DNA of 64,000 bases. Origin: Actinomyces viscosus (GTDB lineage Bacteria; Actinomycetota; Actinomycetes; Actinomycetales; Actinomycetaceae). The stretch spans positions 496,001-560,000 of the forward strand of contig NZ_LR134477.1 in NCBI RefSeq assembly GCF_900637975.1. The letters are read 5' to 3'. The translations under genes and the position numbers were made by a program. Positions 56,541 through 64,000 of the stretch are shown here, piece by piece. Numbering within the stretch: the stretch's first letter is position 1; every line of letters starts with the position of its first letter. The notes under the pieces were generated by a model that searched no databases, was not told where the DNA came from, and saw nothing but the letters and a program-made list of their open reading frames with translations.

Positions 56541-57374
56541 ATGATGAAAAGCGATGAAGGAGACGCGCCCCGGGAGTCGGGGGCCGGCAACCAGTCGCAC
56601 GACTCAGCCCGGAAGACCAGCACTCCCGCGAGGCCCACGTCGCCGGCCGTCACCACGACGGACCTGCGCGTGACCCGCGGACGCAAGGAGATCCTCCACG
56701 GTCTTGACCTGAACCTGGAGCCCGGCACCATCACCGGCCTGCTCGGCCCCTCGGGCTGCGGCAAGACCACCCTCATGCGCACCATCGTCGGCGTCCAGCG
56801 CTACCGCGGCCGGGTTGAGGTCCTCGGGCACGCCCCCGGCGCCGCAGCCGTGCGCGACCGGGTCGGCTACGTCACCCAGGACCAGGCCGTCTATACCGAC
56901 CTGACCGCCCGCCAGAACCTGCGCTACTTCGCCTCCCTGGCCGGCAGCCGGGCCCGTGACCTGGATGAGGTCCTCGACGTCGTCGGGCTGAGCGCCCTGG
57001 CCGACCGACCTGTGGCCACCTACTCCGGAGGGGAGGCCGGGCGGGTGAGTCTGGCCTGCGCGCTCGTGGCTGACCCCGACCTGCTCGTCATGGATGAGCC
57101 GACCGTCGGCCTGGACCCCGTCACCCGTGAGGAGCTGTGGTCCACCTTCCACGCCCTGGCCGAGCGCGGCGCCACCCTCCTGGTCTCCAGCCACGTCATG
57201 GACGAGGCCTTCCGCTGCGACCAGGTCCTCCTCATGCGCCAGGGCCGCATCCTGGCTACCACCACTGCCGCAGACCTCCTGGCCAGCACCGGGGCGGACA
57301 CCGTGGACGCAGCCTTCCTGGCCGTCATCGCCGACTCCGAGACCTCGCCTGCGCAGAAGGGAGGGCAGCACTGA
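56541..57374 (+). CDS. ABC transporter ATP-binding protein
   Basis: A 277-residue protein from ATG 56541 (a second ATG follows directly). A 35-residue N-terminal extension precedes the ATPase: Walker A GPSGCGKTT, Q-loop TQDQAVYTDL, a signature YSGGEAGRVSLACALVADP (YSGGE in place of LSGGQ), Walker B LLVMDEPTVGLDP and the His switch SSHVMDEA. It powers the ABC-2 type permease that follows with a 1-base overlap (TGATG), so the pair is an export system, perhaps for drugs or a peptide. Confidence 0.94.
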   Translation: MMKSDEGDAPRESGAGNQSHDSARKTSTPARPTSPAVTTTDLRVTRGRKEILHGLDLNLEPGTITGLLGPSGCGKTTLMRTIVGVQRYRGRVEVLGHAPGAAAVRDRVGYVTQDQAVYTDLTARQNLRYFASLAGSRARDLDEVLDVVGLSALADRPVATYSGGEAGRVSLACALVADPDLLVMDEPTVGLDPVTREELWSTFHALAERGATLLVSSHVMDEAFRCDQVLLMRQGRILATTTAADLLASTGADTVDAAFLAVIADSETSPAQKGGQH

Positions 57375-58120
57375 TGAACCTGCGCACCTACCTGGCCACC
57401 ACCCGCCGCATCCTCACCCAGCTGCGTGCCGACCGGCGTACGGTTGGCCTCATCGCGGTCGTGCCCGCGGCGCTGCTGACCCTGCTGTACTTCGTCTACC
57501 GCGACTACCCCGGCGCGGACCTGCTGTTCAACCACATCGCCGTCTCCATGATGGCGATCCTGCCGATGGTCGTCATGTTCCTGGTCACCAGCGTGGCCAT
57601 GCTGCGCGAGCGCGTCGGCGGCACGCTGGAGCGGTTGTGGACCACGCCGATCCACCGGGCCGACCTCCTGTTCGGCTACGCCACCGCCTTCGCGCTGACC
57701 GCCGTCATCCAGTCCCTCATCCTGTGCGCCGTGGCCGCATGGGGGCTGGACGTGGACATCTCCGCCGCCTGGGGGTGGGTGGTGCTCACCGCCCTGGTCG
57801 ACGCCTTCGTCGGGGTGTCCCTGGGGCTGCTGGTGTCGGCCTTCGCTCGCACCGAGTTCCAGGCCGTCCAGTTCATGCCCGTGGTCATCGCGCCCCAGAT
57901 GTTCCTGTGCGGGCTGCTGGTGAGCCGCGACCAGCTGCCGCGCGCCCTGGAGGTGGTCGGCGACGTGCTGCCCATGAGCTGGGCGGTCGACGCCGTCACC
58001 GAGCTGACCACGGCCAGCGATCCGTCCGATGATTTCTTCCGATACCTGGCCTACCTGGTCTGCTTCGGCCTGGTGGTCCTGGGAGTTGCGGCCTCCACCG
58101 TGCCGCGTAGGACCCGCTGA
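57374..58120 (+). CDS. ABC-2 type transporter permease
   Basis: A 248-residue protein from ATG 57374 with about six membrane segments: AVVPAALLTLLYFVYRDYP, SMMAILPMVVMFLVTSVAML, and others to the end. The RERVGGTLERLWTTPIHRADLL segment is a hallmark of ABC-2 permeases. With the upstream ATPase it forms an exporter. The gene is followed by a strong hairpin at 58140-58174. Confidence 0.92.
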   Translation: MNLRTYLATTRRILTQLRADRRTVGLIAVVPAALLTLLYFVYRDYPGADLLFNHIAVSMMAILPMVVMFLVTSVAMLRERVGGTLERLWTTPIHRADLLFGYATAFALTAVIQSLILCAVAAWGLDVDISAAWGWVVLTALVDAFVGVSLGLLVSAFARTEFQAVQFMPVVIAPQMFLCGLLVSRDQLPRALEVVGDVLPMSWAVDAVTELTTASDPSDDFFRYLAYLVCFGLVVLGVAASTVPRRTR

Positions 58121-58139
58121 TCAGGGATTGGATGGTAAC

Positions 58140-58174
58140 GGCGGGCACGAGGACTGTGGGTCCTCGTGCCCGCC
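58140..58174 (+). terminator. 15-bp stem-loop after the ABC exporter
   Basis: GGCGGGCACGAGGAC (58140-58154), a 5-base loop TGTGG, and the exact complement (58160-58174). It lies 20 bases after the permease stop. No T-run follows, but the long perfect GC-rich stem at an operon end supports a terminator, as is common in high-GC actinobacteria. Confidence 0.8.
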
Positions 58175-58205
58175 ACCTGGTTCCAGGTGGGGTTAGGGTT
58201 GCCTT

Positions 58206-59078
58206 ATGTGGATCGTCTTCGCCTGCGGCTCTGCACTTTTTGCCGGCATCACTGCCGTCCTGGCCAAGGAGGGGATCCGCACCACCGACTCGACCGTGGC
58301 CACGGCGCTGCGCACCTTCGTGGTGCTGGCTGGCGCCTGGGGCATGGTGTTCATCGTCGGCTCGCAGGCTGATCTCACGCACCTCGACGCTCGCAGCACC
58401 GGGCTGCTGGTGCTCTCCGGGCTGGCGACCGGTGCCTCGTGGCTGTGCTACTTCAAGGCGCTCCAGCTCGGCAGCGTCAGTAAGGTGGTCCCGATCGACA
58501 AGCTGAGCACCGTGTTGACGGTGCTGCTCGCCCTCATCTTCCTGGGGGAGAGGGTGAGCCTCATCGGGGCGCTCGGAGTCGTGCTCATCACGGTGGGGAC
58601 GCTGCTGATGCTCGACGCCGATGACCTGCGCGGCCTGCCCCGTGCGGTGCGCGACGGCGGTGGATGGCTGCTTTATGCGCTCGGTTCAGCCTTCTTCGCC
58701 GCACTCACCGCGATCCTTGGCAAGGCCGGTATCACTGGGGTGGAGTCGAACCTCGGTACCGCGATCCGTACCGGGGTGGTCCTGGTGATGGCCTGGGTGA
58801 TGGTCGCCGTCACCGGGAAGCTCCACGAGGTTCGCAGTGTCCCGCGTGGGGAGCTCGGCTTCGTCCTGGCCTCCGGGGCTGCTACGTGCGCCTCCTGGCT
58901 CTGCTACTACCGGGCCCTCCAGGACGGCCCCGCTAGCGTGGTCGTCCCCATCGACAAGCTGAGCGTGCTCGTTACTGTGCTGTTCTCGGCCCTTGTCTTG
59001 CGGGAGGCTGTCAGCAGGCGTTACCTCATCGGGCTGGCGCTGCTCGTCGGTGGGACCCTTGCGATGGTGATCGTTTGA
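58206..59078 (+). CDS. EamA/DMT family transporter
   Basis: A 290-residue protein with about 10 membrane segments. It shows the two-fold repeat typical of EamA: the segment SKVVPIDKLSTVLTVLLALI and, in the second half, SVVVPIDKLSVLVTVLFSAL. Members export or import small metabolites. The substrate is unknown. Its 3' part is antisense to the tail of the convergent pentapeptide-repeat frame. Confidence 0.9.
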   Translation: MWIVFACGSALFAGITAVLAKEGIRTTDSTVATALRTFVVLAGAWGMVFIVGSQADLTHLDARSTGLLVLSGLATGASWLCYFKALQLGSVSKVVPIDKLSTVLTVLLALIFLGERVSLIGALGVVLITVGTLLMLDADDLRGLPRAVRDGGGWLLYALGSAFFAALTAILGKAGITGVESNLGTAIRTGVVLVMAWVMVAVTGKLHEVRSVPRGELGFVLASGAATCASWLCYYRALQDGPASVVVPIDKLSVLVTVLFSALVLREAVSRRYLIGLALLVGGTLAMVIV

Positions 59079-60641
59079 TGGCTCAGGAACCCATTTTGCT
59101 CCTTCAGGGAGCCCTTTATCGTTAATATTTATGATGTCGGGAAAGTATAGACTCACGCTCGGGCTAGAATTAAAACTAGTACCCAAGAAATAGTCGCACC
59201 CATCGTGTTTAGGTCTGTTTCTAAGTTTGGCTCCCCAAAAATCGACATCACATAGAAAAAGCGCCCCCATAAAACTTATATCATGAGGTAATGAACTTCT
59301 TCTGAAACTGATACTGCGTTTAAGTTTGGCCTTATGGAAGATGCATTCTTGCGCGAAAGTGACACCCCAGAAGGATGTGGGACCGCCGAAGGTTACGTTG
59401 GTGAAACTGCTAGCCTCTTTGAAGGTGGCTCCAGTAAAGTCAGCGACACCGTCAAATCCTGAATTCGAGAACCTAGTTCTCCCCATGAAAGTGGTACCCA
59501 AAAATTGCGCATCATGTTTGAAGGTTATGCATTCTAAATTAGTCTCCTCATTAAATTTAACACCCATAAAGTCAACAAAGCGATGAAAGGTTGCTCCGTT
59601 AAAACTTACAAATCCCAGAAAGTCGAGATCATTAAAGTGAATTTCTTGCCTACAATTAAGGTTGTCGAAAATGGCTTCGGCTGTGAATGTGGTTAGAGTA
59701 AAAAGAGTTCTGTGTTCAAACGTAGCACCATCGAAGTAAACGTTTGAAAAGTGAGTGCCAGTGAAGTTAATCTTCTTCATGAAGGTGACGCTGCTAAAAA
59801 CTGCTCGCCGAGCAAATCTTACACAACTAAAATCTACATCTTGAGTAAAAATGGAATTTGTGAAAACTACAGGATTTGTAAAGATGGAATCTTGAAAAGT
59901 GGCGCATCCTGTTAATTTGAGACTTTCTGCATTAAGTGCCCCAATATGTGATCCTGTAAAGTGAATTGACTCTGTCAGGGTGGTTCCATGAAGGTTAAGG
60001 GTGCAGTGACTCCATGGGCCGGGGGTGGTTATGTTATCAAAACTATTCTCGGAAACTGTTTTGAGGTGTTTTGCTAGGACCGAGAGAATTGTGGACTCGA
60101 CGGCTCTATCTGCGCTGAGGGGTTTGTCGTGATCGGAGGTTCCGTCTTTGTTGGTTGCGTACCGTGTCTCTCCGTTTGCATCTTTGAGGAGTCGATCAGT
60201 GCGCAGGTAGCCGCAGAGAATGTCGACGACGCGTTGGTGGTACGGGCCTTCGTAGGTGTCGGCCACGTCGGCCAGCGCATAAACTCCGGCGATTCGCACC
60301 TGTGGTGAAGCGTCGCCCAGTTGCTGGACTGCACGCACAAATTTATCGTCTGCCTCTCCACGCTCGAGTGCTGAGCGTTCGCGGTACTTGATGACCAGAT
60401 AGCCGACTGCGCCGACGCCACCTAAAGCCGTCAAAGTGACTTTGATGCGGTCCAGTGGATCGTGAGTCGCACCAATGTACCACCCTGCGAGAATGCGACT
60501 CCAGCCATGTCCATTTCCCCATAGTGCGCTGAGTGCTGTGTAGGCAATGATGGCTAGAAAGATCCAAGTGACAATGGTGTAGAATAATCCATTCTTGCGG
60601 CGCCGTGGAGTGAACCTCCTCCGCCGGAGAATGGTGCTCAT
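58686..60641 (-). CDS. membrane pentapeptide-repeat protein with aberrant C-terminus
   Basis: The frame encodes 651 residues from ATG 60641. Two helices near residues 18-40 and 69-86 anchor it; a conserved EADDKFVRAVQQLGD...RIAGVYALADVADTYEG and RVVDILCGYLRTD region follows. Residues about 215-480 are pentapeptide repeats (A/S-x-F/L pattern, such as FDGATF, FNGATF, FTGATF) that fold as a right-handed quadrilateral beta helix. From about residue 525 (after LPEGAKWVPEP) the frame runs antisense through the EamA gene for about 390 bases and becomes charged and low complexity, so the original end seems lost. Coding sequence before that is about 40-45% GC by eye, far below the neighbours, which indicates horizontal acquisition. 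The start overlaps the upstream gene as ATGA. Confidence 0.8.
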   Translation of the reverse strand: MSTILRRRRFTPRRRKNGLFYTIVTWIFLAIIAYTALSALWGNGHGWSRILAGWYIGATHDPLDRIKVTLTALGGVGAVGYLVIKYRERSALERGEADDKFVRAVQQLGDASPQVRIAGVYALADVADTYEGPYHQRVVDILCGYLRTDRLLKDANGETRYATNKDGTSDHDKPLSADRAVESTILSVLAKHLKTVSENSFDNITTPGPWSHCTLNLHGTTLTESIHFTGSHIGALNAESLKLTGCATFQDSIFTNPVVFTNSIFTQDVDFSCVRFARRAVFSSVTFMKKINFTGTHFSNVYFDGATFEHRTLFTLTTFTAEAIFDNLNCRQEIHFNDLDFLGFVSFNGATFHRFVDFMGVKFNEETNLECITFKHDAQFLGTTFMGRTRFSNSGFDGVADFTGATFKEASSFTNVTFGGPTSFWGVTFAQECIFHKAKLKRSISFRRSSLPHDISFMGALFLCDVDFWGAKLRNRPKHDGCDYFLGTSFNSSPSVSLYFPDIININDKGLPEGAKWVPEPSNDHHRKGPTDEQRQPDEVTPADSLPQDKGREQHSNEHAQLVDGDDHASGAVLEGPVVAEPGGARSSPGGQDEAELPTRDTANLVELPGDGDHHPGHHQDHPGTDRGTEVRLHPSDTGLAKDRGECGEEG

Positions 60642-62203
60642 TCTGCGTCTCCGGGAAGGTTGTTGAGATAGGTGCGTCCAGCGTCGGTGATCCGGTAACG
60701 CTGGAGACGACTTGTGGGCTTGTCCGGGATCGTTCGTTCAACGAGCCCGGCCTCGATCAGTGGTTCGACATGGCGCTGGAATGCGCGCGTCTGGTTCGTA
60801 ATGCCCAGCGCGTTCATGATCTCTGCTCTGCTTGCTGCCGTCGTCTCCATTTGACGGAGAACCGTCAGCCCGTCCGGCGTCAGGGCGGCAGTCGGTGTGC
60901 TTGGTGCTCCGACTTGGTGCTCCGACTTAGTGCCTCGACTTAGTGCCTTGGCGTCGCGACTTAGTGCCTCGACTTGGTGCCTTGGTGCTCCGTCATGGTC
61001 CGACTTTGTGCCTCGACTTAGTGCCTCACCATGCTCTCCGGCATCGGCAGGGTTGTGGTTGGACACGTGGATCGTCACCCGCACGCGGTCGACGATCTCC
61101 TCGATGACAGGTTCGGGCAGACCAGCCTGGGCCACCTGCTCGAAGACGCGCTGGATGCCCGTGCCCCACTGCTCCATGATCCCGGCTTCGCGGAAGATGC
61201 GTGCCAGCGCAGGGTTGCGCAGACGGGATACGCGCCGCATAGTGTCGATGGTCATGCCTGGAACGAGCAGCCCCGGGCTGTCGACCTGGATGCGGTCATC
61301 GTAGAAACCGATACGGATGGGAGTCCCAGGTTCGGCATAAGAGGCGTGCACCAGAGCGTTGACGATGACCTCGCGGATCGGTTCAACAGGGATGGAGTAG
61401 ACGTCTCGACGGCGCACTTCTCCGAAAACAGCGGTCTTGTACGCGTGCTTCAGCAGGAACTCGACAGCCTGGTCAACGGCCAACGGTATCGGACCGTGGA
61501 TCTCAACCTGGTCGAAGATGTCAGTGCCGTGCGGACCGCGCAATCGGCCGCACTGCACCCAGGCAGAGGGAAGGAAGCGTGTGGGATCGGGACATGCGGC
61601 GAGGAGCCCCGCGTAGGTTGGGACGCTCTGATCGCCTTGTCTGACGGCAAGCCCGAGTGCCAGAAGATCATCCATGTTGGTGGTGCGGCCACGGAGCTCA
61701 GACAGAACGGTCAGATCCAGGTCCGCCAGTGCGGCACGCGGCTCAGGCAGGTTCTCGAAGGCAATGCCGCGGGCATTACGCTCTAGCTCGGCGACCAGCG
61801 CCGGATCAGCCTGGCGAGTGGTGGATCCGAGTCGTACGTAGACGCCGGTCTCAGGACCCTGCCGAGTGATGTAGTGGGGGCGCCGGGTGCTCAGTGGAAC
61901 GTCGACGACGAGAACGGTCTTACTGCCGAGCGTGACCAGATCGATGGCGGGAACCAGCTGGGGTGAGATCCAATCATCGATGAGACTGGCGATGCGCTCC
62001 TCCTCGGCTAGCGGGTCCTCAACACCGATGACGGTGCCGTCGTCGTCGACGCCAACGACGAGGCGACCACCCGCGGAGTTGGCGAAGGCTGTGATGGTGC
62101 GTAGCGGCCCCGCAGATGAGCTGAGATCCCGCTTGAGCTCCAGAGTCTTACCTTCGCGGCCTACGAGCCGGCCGTCATTTCCAAGGGTGAGGTAGTCAGT
62201 CAT
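60638..62203 (-). CDS. AlbA_2 (Schlafen-like) / HATPase_c_4 / winged-helix protein
   Basis: A 521-residue protein. Residues 10-130 form the AlbA_2 domain (EGKTLELKRDLS, ITAFANSAGGRLVVGVDDDG, VLVVDVPLSTRRPHYI). Residues about 250-370 form a GHKL-like ATPase (HATPase_c_4 family): VEPIREVIVNALVHASYAEP, GFYDDRIQVDSPGLLVPGM, IMEQWGTGIQRVF. The C-terminal winged helix covers about 450-515 (SRAEIMNALGITNQTRAFQR). Between them is a region built on 13-bp repeats. Such proteins are often called RecG-like or transcriptional regulators and are frequent in accessory islands; the function is unproven. It is the first gene of an operon with the pentapeptide-repeat protein. Confidence 0.88.
   Translation of the reverse strand: MTDYLTLGNDGRLVGREGKTLELKRDLSSSAGPLRTITAFANSAGGRLVVGVDDDGTVIGVEDPLAEEERIASLIDDWISPQLVPAIDLVTLGSKTVLVVDVPLSTRRPHYITRQGPETGVYVRLGSTTRQADPALVAELERNARGIAFENLPEPRAALADLDLTVLSELRGRTTNMDDLLALGLAVRQGDQSVPTYAGLLAACPDPTRFLPSAWVQCGRLRGPHGTDIFDQVEIHGPIPLAVDQAVEFLLKHAYKTAVFGEVRRRDVYSIPVEPIREVIVNALVHASYAEPGTPIRIGFYDDRIQVDSPGLLVPGMTIDTMRRVSRLRNPALARIFREAGIMEQWGTGIQRVFEQVAQAGLPEPVIEEIVDRVRVTIHVSNHNPADAGEHGEALSRGTKSDHDGAPRHQVEALSRDAKALSRGTKSEHQVGAPSTPTAALTPDGLTVLRQMETTAASRAEIMNALGITNQTRAFQRHVEPLIEAGLVERTIPDKPTSRLQRYRITDAGRTYLNNLPGDAE
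60911..61027 (-). repeat. imperfect 13-bp repeats inside the AlbA_2 gene
   Basis: Units close to GACTTAGTGCCTC (forward strand) start at 60911, 60924, 60937, 60958, 60971, 61002 and 61015. Several are identical, others differ by one or two bases. They encode the linker (about residues 392-433) with repeated ALSRGTKS(D/E)H-type blocks. Because 13 is not a multiple of three, gain or loss of a unit would shift the frame and remove the winged helix. Confidence 0.8.
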
Positions 62204-62435
62204 ATGAATCCTCGAAAGACGTTACGGGTACGGGCCGCGCCCGCGATACGGCGCCCAGGGCCGACTACAGGACAACACTAGCCGATCCGAGGCGCAGGCA
62301 TCGGACTGGAGAGCTGAGCTGGAAAAATGTCGATCGGCCTGGCAGGTGCAAATGATGCACCGCGGCATTCTGTGAGCCTGCCCAGGGCGATGTGCCCTCG
62401 GCGTCTCTGGGGCCAATCATCTAGAATCGGCAGTG

Positions 62436-63648
<1,213 letters not shown>

Positions 63649-63659
<11 letters not shown>

Positions 63660-64000
63660 GGTCATCAACGAGACCACCACCGTCATCGACGCCGCCGAGT
63701 TCGCGGACCTCGCCGACCACGTCCTGACCGCTATGCACGTCAGCCCCGCCGCCGAGCTCAACATCATGTTCATCGACCCCGAGCCCATGGAAGAGCTCCA
63801 TGTGCGCTGGCTCGACCTGCCCGGCCCTACCGACGTCATGAGCTTCCCCATGGACGAGCTGCGCCCCGGCTCGGCCGACTCGCCCACCCCCGCAGGGACC
63901 CTCGGCGACATCGTCCTGTGCCCGCAGGTTGCCGCCAAGCAGGCCCTGGCCGCAGGCCACTCGGCCATCGAGGAGATGCTCCTGCTCACCGTCCACGGCA
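63649..64000 (+). CDS. ybeY: YbeY endoribonuclease (partial, runs off the window)
   Basis: From ATG 63649, preceded by GGAGAGGA, the frame gives 117 residues to the window edge. It contains [33 protein letters not shown] and [14 protein letters not shown], which is the beginning of the zinc-binding HGxLHLxGYDH motif that is cut off. YbeY matures 16S rRNA and takes part in ribosome quality control. Its position after phoH is standard. Confidence 0.95.

Noticed and set aside
60911..61027. CRISPR-like array
   Set aside because: The 13-bp units are nearly contiguous, without unique spacers of 30 bases, and lie inside a coding gene.

Overview
The window is about 70% GC, uses many GTG starts, and has short or overlapping gene junctions. 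The order comEA-comEC-holA-rpsT-lepA-hemW ... hrcA-dnaJ-rsmE ... phoH-ybeY is the conserved actinobacterial backbone. Together with a VKOR-family redox protein, a DUF222/HNH protein and an oral-type accessory gene set, it fits an Actinomyces-like organism (inference from content; no marker RNA gene is present). No tRNA, rRNA or CRISPR array was seen.

Layout. 1-4.2 kb: membrane metallophosphoesterase, VKOR, an MntR/DtxR-type regulator and a HIT protein. 4.3-8.4 kb: a DUF222/HNH gene on the minus strand, split by an intact IS110-family element and carrying two further frame changes. 8.7-10 kb: serine hydrolase and divergent MerR regulator. 10-14.1 kb: leuS, whose last 64 bases are duplicated 460 bases downstream around one small HTH gene, then a toxin-antitoxin-like pair. 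14.2-24.5 kb: HerA-like ATPase, glycosyltransferase, DegV, competence genes comEA/comEC, holA, a DUF1846 gene and rpsT. 24.7-28 kb: PemK/MazF-like protein and two tandem secreted paralogs, one frameshifted. 28-35.1 kb: a complete-looking minus-strand trp operon (trpL leader with three Trp codons, trpE, trpG, trpD, fused trpC-trpB, trpA; no trpF). 35-43 kb: methyltransferase, small membrane protein, lepA, MOSC, trmB, MFS transporter, hemW. 43-50.6 kb: EVE protein, VOC/MarR divergent pair with palindromic operators, a GPY-rich membrane-protein gene cleanly split by an ISAs1-family element, ferrochelatase, ion antiporter, DUF3097. 50.6-54.7 kb: CIRCE-controlled hrcA-dnaJ, a YggS-type PLP protein and rsmE. 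54.9-62.2 kb: an accessory block between rsmE and phoH with a MazEF-like module, TetR plus ABC exporter, EamA transporter, and a two-gene operon (AlbA_2/ATPase/winged-helix protein plus membrane pentapeptide-repeat protein). 62.4-64 kb: phoH and the start of ybeY.

How it works together. The housekeeping genes cover translation (leuS, rpsT, lepA, trmB, rsmE, ybeY), heme (hemW, hemH), heat-shock control (hrcA, dnaJ), DNA uptake (comEA, comEC) and tryptophan synthesis under apparent attenuation. The accessory parts show recent mobile-element activity: two IS elements each inside a host gene, a duplicated leuS end, and repeat-rich genes. The points most worth a second look are the possible bridge RNA of the IS110 element, the leuS 3'-end duplication cassette, the AlbA_2/pentapeptide operon with 13-bp repeats in its first gene, and the trp leader.
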